DNA from: Blastococcus fimeti
GTDB lineage: Bacteria > Actinomycetota > Actinomycetes > Mycobacteriales > Geodermatophilaceae
Reading direction: 5' to 3'
NCBI GenBank assembly: GCA_900102115.1
Contig: FNAW01000001.1
Location: forward strand, 620,001-684,000
DNA length: 64,000 nt
Below the pieces are notes generated by a model that saw only the letters and a list, made by a program, of their open reading frames with translations, did not search any database and was not told where the DNA came from. The translations under genes were made by a program, and so were the position numbers. Shown here in pieces: positions 47,568 through 55,844 of this stretch. Within the stretch, counting starts at the first letter, position 1. Each line of letters starts with the position of its first letter.

Positions 47568-48666
47568 CGCGCACCGCCCGCAGCCCCGGAGCCGGCGGCG
47601 CCGGGTTCAGCCGTTCGCCGACCGCGGCGGCCGTGTCGCCCACCCGGGCGAGCACCGCGCGGAGGCGGGTGGAGGCCGAGTCGACGAGCCCCGGCGGGAG
47701 CACCGGCGGGACGGTGGTCGCGTAGTCGGCCAGCGCCTCGGTGGTCGTGTACCGGGGGGTGGAGCCGAACTCGGTGCGCAGCACCGTCGTGTCCACGACG
47801 CGGCCGAAGTTGAGGAAGCGCATCTGCTCGGGTGAGTAGTCGACGAAGCCGAAACGGCGGGAGACCCGGCCCACCGAGCCCAGCGCGGGCGTCGGCAGCG
47901 GCACCTCGAGGCGGCCGAGCCGGCGGATGGCCTGGGAGAGCAGCAGCGTCCCCTCGCCCCCGACGTTCACGGTGCCCACGAACGCGCCGGTGGTGGCGCG
48001 GACGAGGACGGCCAGGGCGTCGTCCTCGTGCAGCAGTTGGACGCGGGCGTCGTACCCGAGCGCCGTCGGGACGACGGGCATGCGCAGGAAGCCGGTCAGC
48101 AGGGAGTCGATCCGCGGGCCGATGAAGTTGGTGAACCGGAGCACGGCGACGTCGACGTCGGGCCGGCGCCGCCCGAAGGAGCGCACGTAGCCCTCGATGT
48201 CGACGCTGTCCTTGGCGAAACCGCCCGAGGGCACCTGGCGGGCCTGCATCTTCTCGGTGAAGACGGCGGGGTCGCGCGAGGAGGCGCCGTAGACGGCGCT
48301 CGTCGACTTGAGCACGAACCGCCGGACCGACGGCGCGGCCTGGCAGGCGGCGAGCAGCTGCATCGTGCCGATGACGTTGAGTTCCTTCATCGGGGTGCGG
48401 CCGCCGGCACCGGCCGGGGTGGAGCTGATGTTCATGTGCACGACGGTGTCCACGGACGCCGCCGCGATGACCTTGCCGATCAGCGGGTTGCGGATGTCGG
48501 CCCGCACGAACTCGGTGCGTCCGAGCCGGCGCAGCATGGCCGGCGACGGTGGCACCGTGTCCACCCCGATCACCCGCTCGATGGCGGGGTCGGCCGCGAG
48601 CTCGGCCGCCAGCGCTCCGCCCAGCCACCGGCTCACACCGGTGACGAGGACGACCGCGGGCGGCAC
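47560..48666 (-). CDS. NAD-dependent epimerase/dehydratase (extended SDR)
   Basis: SDR-family protein of 368 residues, with an N-terminal NAD-binding motif VVLVTGVSRWLGGALAAEL (about residues 5-23; the canonical TGxxGxxG reads TGVSRWLGG, so the central Gly is replaced). A YGASS segment follows LKSTSAVYGASS (about 130). The usual catalytic YxxxK is not obvious, so the enzyme may be atypical or a binding protein. A GalE-like homologue (Rv0501) is at this place in mycobacteria. It lies 10 bases after the bS22 gene. Confidence 0.8.
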   Translation of the reverse strand: MPPAVVLVTGVSRWLGGALAAELAADPAIERVIGVDTVPPSPAMLRRLGRTEFVRADIRNPLIGKVIAAASVDTVVHMNISSTPAGAGGRTPMKELNVIGTMQLLAACQAAPSVRRFVLKSTSAVYGASSRDPAVFTEKMQARQVPSGGFAKDSVDIEGYVRSFGRRRPDVDVAVLRFTNFIGPRIDSLLTGFLRMPVVPTALGYDARVQLLHEDDALAVLVRATTGAFVGTVNVGGEGTLLLSQAIRRLGRLEVPLPTPALGSVGRVSRRFGFVDYSPEQMRFLNFGRVVDTTVLRTEFGSTPRYTTTEALADYATTVPPVLPPGLVDSASTRLRAVLARVGDTAAAVGERLNPAPPAPGLRAVRDA

Positions 48667-48676
48667 GAGCGTCAGC

Positions 48677-48775
48677 TCACTTCTTGTTGCGCCGCTGGAC
48701 GCGCGTCTTCTTCAGGAGCTTGCGGTGCTTCTTCTTGGCCATCCGCTTGCGCCGCTTCTTGATGACAGAACCCAC
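48677..48775 (-). CDS. ribosomal protein bS22 (AURKAIP1/COX24 domain)
   Basis: A 32-residue, highly basic peptide (begins MGSVIKKRRKRMAKKKHRKL and ends RVQRRNKK) with the AURKAIP1/COX24 signature. It is the small-subunit protein found in actinobacterial ribosomes. GTG 48775 has GGGAG 7 bases upstream. It was missed by length thresholds. It is followed after one 10-base gap by the epimerase gene, the conserved actinobacterial order HTH-bS22-epimerase-acyltransferase. Confidence 0.92.
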   Translation of the reverse strand: MGSVIKKRRKRMAKKKHRKLLKKTRVQRRNKK

Positions 48776-48916
48776 GTGGTGCTCCCGACTTCGTCGCAGA
48801 TGATCAGCCCGTACGCGACAGCGGGGCCATACCCCGGTGTCGCCCGGCGACCGAGCGTACCCGAGCCGCCCCGCGGCGACGTTGCCGCGGGCAGCTGGAC
48901 CGGGACGGGGTGGAAC

Positions 48917-49258
48917 TCAGGCGATGTCGGTGTACGCGTCGCGCAGGTAGTCCTGCACGGCGCGCTCCGGGACGCGGAACGAGCGGCCGACGCGGACGGC
49001 GGAGAGGTCACCGGCGTGGACGAGGCGGTACACGGTCATCTTGGAGACGCGCATCATCGCGGCGACCTCGGCGACGGTCAGGAAGGTGACGGCGGCGCGG
49101 GGGGCCGGGACGCTCGGGCGGCCGATCGGCATGGCGGCCGGGTGGGCGGCGGGCACGGGACGGGCGACGGCCGAGGCCTGCATCGGGCGGCCCATCGGGC
49201 GCTGCCCGGGAACACCCGGACGGACGACGGTGGCTGCGTGGCGCTGGGGCATGGTCAT
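48917..49258 (-). CDS. BldC/excisionase-type helix-turn-helix regulator
   Basis: Protein of 113 residues. The C-terminal half holds a MerR-like winged HTH (FLTVAEVAAMMRVSKMTVYRLVHAGDLSAVRVGRSFRVPERAVQDYL, about 60-106), as in BldC and excisionase-like DNA-binding proteins. The N-terminal half is Pro/Ala/Arg-rich and probably disordered. ATG 49258 is chosen because GGAGA lies 6-7 bases upstream; longer starts lack one. Streptomyces has the BldD target bdtA beside proC and bS22; this may be its homologue. Confidence 0.85.
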   Translation of the reverse strand: MTMPQRHAATVVRPGVPGQRPMGRPMQASAVARPVPAAHPAAMPIGRPSVPAPRAAVTFLTVAEVAAMMRVSKMTVYRLVHAGDLSAVRVGRSFRVPERAVQDYLRDAYTDIA

Positions 49259-49598
49259 TTTCGTCTCCGGACCTAGTCCACATCGTGGCGCCGGCTTCCC
49301 CACCGGCAACTGAACACGCATGAACTGACACTGAGCGTAAGGGGCCAGCGTGACTGGAGCGATGGATGAATCGAACAGACGGACCGATCCGTCCTGGGCA
49401 GATGTCTACCTATGTCGACCGATCGACAAGTGGATCGGCGCGTCACGCGACCGTGTGACCACGACACGACTCTGAGTACTCGATTTGTCGACAGCCACCC
49501 GTTAGTGTGTTCGCCCGCTCGCTCGGAGTGAGTACGACGAGGCGACAGGCGGAACACCGGTCACCGTCGCCCCGGCCCGGTCACCGGACCCGCCCGCC
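49259..49598. promoter_or_regulatory. 340-base intergenic region upstream of the BldC-type regulator
   Basis: The longest non-coding stretch in the window and noticeably less GC-rich. It holds the ribosome site of the HTH gene, a partial match to the BldD box at 49325-49340 (8 of 10 fixed positions of the TNACNCWGNGTNA consensus), a perfect dyad GACGGA-CCGA-TCCGTC (49378-49393), and a looser dyad GTCAC-N8-GTGAC (49442-49459 within GTCACGCGACCGTGTGAC). Because proC ends at 49599 on the same strand, this is essentially the regulatory region of the HTH gene. I find no ORF or RNA gene in it. Confidence 0.6.
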
Positions 49599-50414
49599 TC
49601 AGACCTGGGGGCTGCCCAGCTCCACCGAGCGCGCGTGCGCGGCCGCCATCGCCGCGGCCATGGCGCCGCGGACGTCGTGCCGGTCCAGCTCCTCGATCGC
49701 GGCGACCGTCGTCCCGTTGGGGCTGCTCACCGCCGCCCGCAGCGCGACGGGGTTCTGGCCGGAGTCGCGCATCATGACCGCCGCGCCGAGCGCCGTCTGC
49801 ACCATCAGGTCGCCCGCCAGCTCGCGCGGGACGCCCAGCGCCACTCCGGCGTCCACCATCGCCTCGACGAGGTAGAAGAAGTAGGCCGGCCCGCTGCCCG
49901 ACAGTGCCGTGACCGCGTCCTGCTGCGCCTCGGGCACCCGGCGCACCTGCCCCACCGCGGACAGCAGCACCTCGGCCTCGTCCAGGTGGGCCTCGGTCGC
50001 GTGCGCACCGGCCGAGAGGACGCTCATCCCCTCCTCGACCAGCGCCGGGGTGTTGGGCATGACCCGCACGACGGGCACGCCGGCGGGCAGGGCCGCCTCG
50101 ATGCGCGCCGTGGTCACCCCGGCAGCCACCGACACCACGAGGTGGTCGGCGTCCACGTGCCCGGCGAGCAGCCCCAGCGGGGTGCCGATGTCCTGCGGCT
50201 TCACGGCCAGGAGCAGCACGCGCGCCCGCGACGCCGCCCCGGCGAGGTCGACGACCTCCACGCCGTACCGGTCGACCAGCTCGGCCGCCCGCTCCTCGCT
50301 GCGCTCGCAGACGACGACGTCCGCAGGACCGCTGCGGCGGACCAGCCCGGCGAGCAGCGCCTCCCCGATCCGGCCCCCGCCGATCACGGCCAGCCCGCGC
50401 CGCGCGGCGCTCAT
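49599..50414 (-). CDS. proC: pyrroline-5-carboxylate reductase
   Basis: NADPH-dependent last step of proline synthesis, 271 residues. The Rossmann motif GLAVIGGGRIGEALLAGL spans about 7-24. The conserved C-terminal block is AVTALSGSGPAYFFYLVEAMVDAGVALG (about 167-194), followed by SPNGTTVAAIEEL. The ATG at 50414 overlaps the stop of the proline-dehydrogenase-like gene, so both are translated together. Confidence 0.96.
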   Translation of the reverse strand: MSAARRGLAVIGGGRIGEALLAGLVRRSGPADVVVCERSEERAAELVDRYGVEVVDLAGAASRARVLLLAVKPQDIGTPLGLLAGHVDADHLVVSVAAGVTTARIEAALPAGVPVVRVMPNTPALVEEGMSVLSAGAHATEAHLDEAEVLLSAVGQVRRVPEAQQDAVTALSGSGPAYFFYLVEAMVDAGVALGVPRELAGDLMVQTALGAAVMMRDSGQNPVALRAAVSSPNGTTVAAIEELDRHDVRGAMAAAMAAAHARSVELGSPQV

Positions 50415-51160
50415 CGCCGGCTCCCCGCACGGCCGGCGAGCGCGACGACGGCACCGCGACCGGACGGGACGGCGATCCGCACCGTGCTGCCGGCCGCGGC
50501 GAGCCGCTGCTGCTCGGCGGTTCGGATTCCCCAGGGCATGACGTGCTCCCAGCTCTCGGGCGAGCGGCCGTGCCAGGCCGCCCGCTCTCCGGTGATGGCG
50601 ATCAGGCGGAGATCGCTCGTGGCGACGGCGGGTTCGCCGGTGCCGGCCAGCAGGACGTCCAGGCAGCGCACGAACGCCAGCCGCGCACCGTGGCCGCGGC
50701 CCGCCCGGAGCCGCACCCGCCCGCCGGCGAGCGCGCGACATCTCGCCTCCGCGTCCCGCTCCCCCGACGCGACGACGACCCGCGCCGCCGGGAGATCGGA
50801 CAGCAGCTCGTCGACGCGGCGGGCACAGCCCTCGAGCGCGATGCCGAACCCGACCGCAGCGGCCCGGGCGCCGAGCGCCCGCGCGCCGTCGAGCCGGTCC
50901 ACCGGCAGGGTGAGCTCGCAGTTCCCGAGCGGCCCGGCCGACGGCGCCCCGGCGAGGAGTGCGGCGAGCTCCGCGTCCGCGTCGTCGTCCACCCCCGGCC
51001 GGTGCTCCAGGGCGACGGGGGTCCCGCCGGCGGCGAGGCCGGCGGCGACGCGCAGCCCGTCCTCGGGCCGGGGGCCGGCGACCAGCCGCCCGGCCAGGAG
51101 CCGGCCGAGCACCGGCGCCTCGACCAGGCGCCGCACGTCGGCACGCGGGGGGACGGACAC
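50411..51160 (-). CDS. truncated, divergent proline dehydrogenase homologue
   Basis: Protein of 249 residues resembling monofunctional proline dehydrogenases (about 300 residues). Homology is visible in RLLAGRLVAGPRPEDGLRVA (21-40), VRLRAG...LAFVRCLDVLLAGTGEPAVATSD (149-183) and LRLIAITGERAAWHGRSPESWEHVMPWGIR (184-213). Missing or changed are the strand VRLVKGAY (now VRLRAGRG) and the final helix with the substrate-binding double Arg after VPYG (here VPSGRGAVVALAGRAGSRR and end). It probably lacks activity. GTG 51160 is preceded by TACGGT with 6 bases between. It is coupled to proC. Confidence 0.7.
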   Translation of the reverse strand: MSVPPRADVRRLVEAPVLGRLLAGRLVAGPRPEDGLRVAAGLAAGGTPVALEHRPGVDDDADAELAALLAGAPSAGPLGNCELTLPVDRLDGARALGARAAAVGFGIALEGCARRVDELLSDLPAARVVVASGERDAEARCRALAGGRVRLRAGRGHGARLAFVRCLDVLLAGTGEPAVATSDLRLIAITGERAAWHGRSPESWEHVMPWGIRTAEQQRLAAAGSTVRIAVPSGRGAVVALAGRAGSRR

Positions 51161-51217
51161 GGTCGAACCGTAGTGCGCCGGTGTGTGTCCCGTCGGGGCC
51201 CCGGGTAGCGCGGCCTC

Positions 51218-51790
51218 ATGGCAGGAGAACTGGACGGGATGAAGGTGGCGGTCCTGGCGACCGACGGCGTCGAGCAGGTCGAGCTCGACCGGCCGTGGCA
51301 GGCACTGGAGGAGGCCGGCGCGGAGCCGGAGCTGGTGTCCCTGGAGTCGGGGTCGATCACCGCCTACGACCACATCGACAAGGGCGACACGAAGAAGGTG
51401 GACACCACGGTCGCCCATGCCGACCCCGACGACTACGCGGGGCTGGTGCTGCCCGGCGGGGTCATCAACGGCGACTTCGTGCGGGCCGACGCCGACGCGG
51501 TGGCGTTCGTGAAGGCGTTCTTCGAGGCGGGCAAGCCCGTCGCGGCAATCTGCCACGCCGCCTGGGTCCTCGTCGAGGCCGACGTCCTCAAGGGACGGCG
51601 GATGACGTCCTGGCCCTCGCTGCAGACCGACCTGCGCAACGCCGGCGCGACGTGGGTGGACGAGGAGGTCGTCGTGGACGGCACCCTGATCACCAGCCGC
51701 AACCCCGACGACCTGGAGGCCTTCGGGGCGGCGATCGTGGAGGAGTTCGCCGCGGCCCGGGACGGCTCGGCGACCGACGCGGCGGTGTGA
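51218..51790 (+). CDS. DJ-1/PfpI family protein
   Basis: Type 1 glutamine amidotransferase-like protein, 190 residues. The nucleophile elbow AAICHAAWVLVEA (Cys near 112, followed by His) and VLATDGVEQVELDRPWQALEEAG with its Glu are typical of the PfpI/YhbO group. Possible roles are glyoxalase III/deglycase or stress protein. It is a monocistronic plus-strand gene with ATG at 51218 and TAGCGC 6 bases before it, ending at a strong hairpin. Confidence 0.88.
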   Translation: MAGELDGMKVAVLATDGVEQVELDRPWQALEEAGAEPELVSLESGSITAYDHIDKGDTKKVDTTVAHADPDDYAGLVLPGGVINGDFVRADADAVAFVKAFFEAGKPVAAICHAAWVLVEADVLKGRRMTSWPSLQTDLRNAGATWVDEEVVVDGTLITSRNPDDLEAFGAAIVEEFAAARDGSATDAAV

Positions 51791-51794
51791 CCGC

Positions 51795-51829
51795 CTGCTC
51801 GCCGCGCGCCCTCAGCGCGCGGCGAGCAG
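51795..51829. terminator. perfect 15-bp hairpin between convergent genes
   Basis: CTGCTCGCCGCGCGC (51795-51809), loop CCTCA, GCGCGCGGCGAGCAG (51815-51829), with no mismatch. The stop codon of the minus-strand gene lies in the loop and its right arm encodes that protein's last five residues (LLAAR). It can serve both genes as a bidirectional terminator, though there is no T-run. Confidence 0.75.
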
Positions 51830-52771
51830 CTGCGCCGCGGGGACGATCGTGAGCAGCGTGCCGGCGAGGACGAGCAGCGCCAGCAAACGGGGACCGACCG
51901 GTTCGGCGCCCTGCCGGTGCCGCCACAGGCCCACACCGGCGACCAGGCCGGTGACGGCGAGGGGCACCAGCAGCAGCGCGATGTAGGGGGCCATCTCCCA
52001 CAGCAGCGTGGCGGCGAAGAAGACGCCGACCCCCGCGGCCAGGGCGATGACGAGCTCGCCGACGAACCGCAGCCACGCGAGCGGGCTGGCGTCCTCGTCG
52101 AGGTCGTCGACATCGGCGGCCCGGACGACCGGGATCGGGCCGGTGTGGGAGTGCTCCTCGCGGTGCGCGGAGCGCTGCCCCGGCCGGACGGCCCGCACGC
52201 CCGTGCGGCCGGTCTCCCGGTCGGCGACGCGGTCGGCCGCGCGCCCGGTGACCCGGCCGGTGTCCCGATCGGTGACGCGGCTCGCAGCGCGGTCACCGCG
52301 CAGGGCGCCCAGCGGGATGTCGGGCAGCGGCGCGGAGGGGTGCGGAGCGGACGGCTGCGAGGGCTGCGGCACGGCGGGTGCGCGGTCGGGCCGGATGCCC
52401 GGGATGGCGGCGGTCGACGGGCCGGCCACGGCGCGCCGGTCCTCGGACGGCCGGACGGGCGGGAAGCCGGAACCGGAACCGCTGCGCGAGGGGCTGGGCT
52501 GGAGCGCTCCGGCGCGCGCCGTGCCGGCCCGGGTCGCCCCCGAGCCGGAGGCTGCGGCCACCTCGGCGTCGCTCCTGCGGCGGCCGAAGGCCGATCGGTC
52601 GGCCGGCGGCTCGGCGTCGGGACGGCGCTGACGGACGACCGGCGGCGCCTCGTCGGGCTCGTCCCAGCGGCGCCGGCGCGCCGCCCGGGAGGTGTCGATG
52701 CCCGCCTCGCGGAGGATCTCCGCGAGCGGCCGTCCTCCCGTGTCGGGGTTCCAGTCCGTCTCGGCCATCAC
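51812..52771 (-). CDS. hypothetical membrane protein with long disordered N-terminus
   Basis: Protein of 319 residues, start ATG 52771 overlapping the ppx stop. The first ~225 residues are hydrophilic, Pro/Arg/Ser-rich, with short imperfect repeats of the type VTDRDTGR and VADRETGR (about 180-204). Three hydrophobic helices follow (about 230-252, 258-280 and 290-312). A conserved membrane protein (Rv0497) follows ppx in M. tuberculosis, so it is likely the counterpart. The N-terminal motif GGRPLAEILREAGID may be a conserved short signature. Confidence 0.7.
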   Translation of the reverse strand: MMAETDWNPDTGGRPLAEILREAGIDTSRAARRRRWDEPDEAPPVVRQRRPDAEPPADRSAFGRRRSDAEVAAASGSGATRAGTARAGALQPSPSRSGSGSGFPPVRPSEDRRAVAGPSTAAIPGIRPDRAPAVPQPSQPSAPHPSAPLPDIPLGALRGDRAASRVTDRDTGRVTGRAADRVADRETGRTGVRAVRPGQRSAHREEHSHTGPIPVVRAADVDDLDEDASPLAWLRFVGELVIALAAGVGVFFAATLLWEMAPYIALLLVPLAVTGLVAGVGLWRHRQGAEPVGPRLLALLVLAGTLLTIVPAAQLLAAR

Positions 52772-53712
52772 GCCCCTTCCAACGAGTCCAGCCTGCGCAG
52801 GATCACTCCCTCACGCAGAGCCCACGGGCAGATACGGACGAACGGTACGTCCAGCAGGCGCATGGATGCGGCAGCGACAGTCGCTCCCGCGGGAACCTGG
52901 TGCGCGCGGGTCGCCGAGACGCCCGGCAGCTCGGCCAGCGCGCCGGACTCGATGCGGGAGACGAAGCGCGCCACCTGGTCCAGACCGGTCAGCGACAGCT
53001 CCCGCCGGGCCCGGATGCCGGCCGACGACGGCGCCGCCCCGCTGAGCCGCGCGAGCGTGCGGAAGGTCTTGCTGGTCGCGGCGACCAGGTCGGGCGGACC
53101 GGCGGCGCGCAGCCTCGCGACCGCCGGCTGCAGCAGGTCGGTGGCGTGCTCGTCCAGCGCCTCGAGCGCGGCGAGGTCGGGCCGGCCTCCGGCGAGCGCG
53201 TCGGGCAGGAAGCGCCGGGTCATGCGCCCCGCGCCCAACGGCAGCGACAGCGCGACGTCGGGCAGCTCGTCCATCCCCACGGCCAGCTCCAGCGAGCCGC
53301 CGCCGATGTCGAGCACCAGGAGCCGGCCGGCGCTCCAGCCGAACCAGCGGCGGACCGCCAGGAAGGTCAGCCGCGCCTCGTCCTCCCCGGTCAGCACCTG
53401 CAGCTCCACGCCGGTGGACTGGCGGATGCGGTCCAGCACCTCCTCGCCGTTGCGCGCCTCGCGGATCGCGGAGGTCGCCAGCGCCATGAAGTCGTCGCAG
53501 CCCTGCTTCTCCGCCTGGTCGCAGGCCTCCTGCACCGACTGCAGCAGGGCCTTCTCCCCCACGCGGGACAGCACGTCGTCGGGCCCGACGTGCTCGGCCA
53601 GCCGCACCGGCCACCGGTCGTCGTGCATCGGCGTCGGGTGGGCACCGCGGTGCGCGTCGACGACGAGCAGGTGGACGGTGTTGGATCCGACGTCGAGCAC
53701 ACCCAGCCGCAT
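52768..53712 (-). CDS. Ppx/GppA phosphatase family protein
   Basis: Exopolyphosphatase/pppGpp phosphatase-like protein, 314 residues. ASKHA-fold phosphate loops are visible in RLGVLDVGSNTVHLLVVD (2-19), LATSAIREARNGEEVLDRI (about 78-96) and LLVLDIGGGSLELAVG (about 130-145). It has one domain pair and lacks the extra C-terminal regions of E. coli Ppx. It may hydrolyse polyphosphate; phoU and regX3 nearby fit phosphate metabolism. Confidence 0.9.
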   Translation of the reverse strand: MRLGVLDVGSNTVHLLVVDAHRGAHPTPMHDDRWPVRLAEHVGPDDVLSRVGEKALLQSVQEACDQAEKQGCDDFMALATSAIREARNGEEVLDRIRQSTGVELQVLTGEDEARLTFLAVRRWFGWSAGRLLVLDIGGGSLELAVGMDELPDVALSLPLGAGRMTRRFLPDALAGGRPDLAALEALDEHATDLLQPAVARLRAAGPPDLVAATSKTFRTLARLSGAAPSSAGIRARRELSLTGLDQVARFVSRIESGALAELPGVSATRAHQVPAGATVAAASMRLLDVPFVRICPWALREGVILRRLDSLEGA

Positions 53713-53752
53713 GCGCCCAGTCTGCCGGGACCGGCCGCCCTAGGCTGGGCGG

Positions 53753-54571
53753 GTGCCGGACGACCCACCCCCCGAGGTCGACCTCGACTTCGCGCGGGAG
53801 TTCGTGGAGTTCACCGACCCTGCCGACCCGGACCACGTCGTCCGCGCCGACCTGACCTGGCTGACGTCGGCGTGGACGTGCATCTACGGCCGTGGGTGCG
53901 CCGGCGTCGTCGAGGGCCGGCCGGACGACGGCTGCTGCAGCCACGGTGCCTTCTTCACCGACGAGGACGACCTGGCGCGGGTCACCGCCGCCGTCGCCGA
54001 CCTCGCGGACGAGGACTGGCAGCTGGCCGCCGTCGGTCGTGGCGCCTGGACCGAGGAGGACAGCGCCGAGGACGCCGAGGAGGGCGTCCGCTCGCTGCGG
54101 ACCCGCGTGGTCGACGGCGCCTGCGTCTTCCTCAACCGGCCGGGGTTCCCGGGCGGGAGCGGGTGCGCCCTGCACCGGATGGCGCTGCGCTCGGACCTGC
54201 ACCCGCTGACCACCAAGCCCGACGTCTGCTGGCAGCTGCCGGTGCGCCGGGAGCAGGAGCACGTCGACCGCCCCGACGGCACGCGGGTGCTCGTGGACTC
54301 GGTCGGCGAGTTCGACCGCCGTGGCTGGGGCCCGGGCGGGCTCGACCTGCACTGGTGGTGCACCGGCGCGCCCGCCGCCCACGTCTCCCCCGAACCGCTG
54401 GTCGAGACCTACGCCGCCGAGCTCACCGCGCTGCTCGGTGCCCCTGCGTACGCGGAGCTACGCCGGCTGGCCGAGCTGCGCCTCGACCAGGGGCTGATCG
54501 CTCCCCACCCCGCCTCGCCCGTCCCCGTCCCACCGGTGCCCGTCCAGCTGCACCGGCGCCGGCCCGGTTGA
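53753..54571 (+). CDS. conserved hypothetical cysteine-rich protein
   Basis: Protein of 272 residues, family not recognised with certainty. Cys 43, 49, 61 and 62 ([21 protein letters not shown]), with later Cys in [25 protein letters not shown] and HWWCTG, look like a metal or Fe-S centre of the kind proposed for DUF3109-like proteins. A TAGGCT lies 6 bases before the GTG, suggesting a leaderless start. The final ~25 residues are Pro/Arg-rich, antisense to the end of the GlxA-type gene, and probably not part of the fold. Confidence 0.7.
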   Translation: MPDDPPPEVDLDFAREFVEFTDPADPDHVVRADLTWLTSAWTCIYGRGCAGVVEGRPDDGCCSHGAFFTDEDDLARVTAAVADLADEDWQLAAVGRGAWTEEDSAEDAEEGVRSLRTRVVDGACVFLNRPGFPGGSGCALHRMALRSDLHPLTTKPDVCWQLPVRREQEHVDRPDGTRVLVDSVGEFDRRGWGPGGLDLHWWCTGAPAAHVSPEPLVETYAAELTALLGAPAYAELRRLAELRLDQGLIAPHPASPVPVPPVPVQLHRRRPG

Positions 54572-55531
54572 CCGGAAGGTCTGCCGGTAGGCGCGCGGGG
54601 AGACCCCGCGCCGGCGGGCGAACTGCTCGCGCAGCCCCGCCGCGGTGCCGAAGCCGACCAGCCGGGCGATCTCCTCGACCGGCGCGTCGGTCTCCTCCAG
54701 CAGGGTCTCGGCCGCCGAGAGCCGCTGCCCGAGCAGCCAGGCGTGCGGCGTCGTCCCCGTCGTCGCCTTGAAGCGCCGGGCGAAGGTGCGCGGGCTCATC
54801 AGGGCGCGGCGGGCCAGGACGTCGACGCTCAGGTCGTCGGAGAGGTGGGCGCCGGCCCACTCCAGGACGACGCCGAGCAGGTCGTCCTCGCAGCGGGCGA
54901 CCGGTGCGTCGACGAACTGGGCCTGCCCGCCGTCGCGGTGCGGCGGCACGACCATCTCGCGGGCCAGCGCGTTCGAGGCCGCGGCGCCCCACTCCCGGCG
55001 CACGAGGTGCAGCAGGGTGTCCACGCCGGCGGCGGTGCCCGCGCCGGTGAGGATGGCCCCGTTGTCCACGTAGAGCACGCCCGGGTCGACGTCGAGGTCC
55101 GGGAAGCGCGCGGCGAGCTCGCCGGCCCACCGCCAGTGCGTGGTCACCCGCAGGCCCTCGAGCAGCCCCGCGGCGGCCAGGACGAAGACACCGGTGCAGT
55201 GGCTGACGAGCATCGCGCCCCGGGCGTGCGCTGCACGCAGCGCGTCGAGCAGCGCGTCGGACGGGACGTGGTCGAACAGCTCCCAGGCGGTGATCAGCAC
55301 GATGTCCGACCGCTCCAGGCGGTCCAGCCCGTGCTCGACGAGGACGCCGAGGCCGGTGTCGGTGCGCAGGATGCCGGGGGTCTCGGCGACCACGGCGAAG
55401 TCGAACCGGGGCAGGCCGAGGTGCTGCCGGTCGTAGGCGAAGACCTCGTGGCAGACGCCGAGGCCGAAGCTGCCGATCAGCCCGTCGGCGACGACCGTGC
55501 TGACCACCAGGGGCCGGTTCGGAAGGCTCAT
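54458..55531 (-). CDS. GlxA family transcriptional regulator (DJ-1 plus AraC HTH)
   Basis: Protein of 357 residues. The N-terminal DJ-1/PfpI-like domain (about 5-190) has Cys in [18 protein letters not shown]. The C-terminal AraC/XylS double helix-turn-helix (about 225-315) has [39 protein letters not shown] and [29 protein letters not shown]. The ~40 residues after the HTH (from about 318) are translated from the antisense of the neighbouring gene. The ligand and target are unknown. Confidence 0.88.
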   Translation of the reverse strand: MSLPNRPLVVSTVVADGLIGSFGLGVCHEVFAYDRQHLGLPRFDFAVVAETPGILRTDTGLGVLVEHGLDRLERSDIVLITAWELFDHVPSDALLDALRAAHARGAMLVSHCTGVFVLAAAGLLEGLRVTTHWRWAGELAARFPDLDVDPGVLYVDNGAILTGAGTAAGVDTLLHLVRREWGAAASNALAREMVVPPHRDGGQAQFVDAPVARCEDDLLGVVLEWAGAHLSDDLSVDVLARRALMSPRTFARRFKATTGTTPHAWLLGQRLSAAETLLEETDAPVEEIARLVGFGTAAGLREQFARRRGVSPRAYRQTFRSTGPAPVQLDGHRWDGDGRGGVGSDQPLVEAQLGQPA

Positions 55532-55612
55532 GCCGGCATGATGGCAGAAAACCTGCGCCAGCGGTCAGTCCTGCCACTCGTCCGCGCGACCCGGCCCGAG
55601 CAGGCTGGCCGC

Positions 55613-55834
55613 ATGTTGATGATCACCTGCACCGTCACCGGGAACCGGGAACTGGCCTCGCTCGACGCCATCCGCTCGATCGCCAACCACCCGGACCACA
55701 TCGCCGTCACCGTCACCTGCCCGGCCTGCGGTCAGGAGCACGTGCACCGCACCGGACGCCGGCTGGACGAGGCCCGCCGGGCCGCCGCCCTCGAGGTCGC
55801 CGTCCGGCGAGCGGTGGAGCTCGCCTCGGCCTAG
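55613..55834 (+). CDS. small protein with CPACG zinc-ribbon-like motif
   Basis: Protein of 73 residues starting ATG 55613. It contains VTCPACGQEHVHRTG (about 37-51), a zinc-knuckle-like Cys-X2-Cys followed by two His, and a helical end (RAAALEVAVRRAVELASA). It belongs to no named family that I recognise. The stop TAG forms the first bases of the next gene's TAGCAT -10-like element. The start is not certain because the ribosome site is weak. Confidence 0.5.
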   Translation: MLMITCTVTGNRELASLDAIRSIANHPDHIAVTVTCPACGQEHVHRTGRRLDEARRAAALEVAVRRAVELASA

Positions 55835-55844
55835 CATCGAACAC

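Noticed and set aside
52200..52285. Repeats in the disordered membrane protein as a mobile or CRISPR-like element
   Set aside because: They are short degenerate Asp-Arg/Gly-Arg codon repeats within one frame, typical of low-complexity protein.
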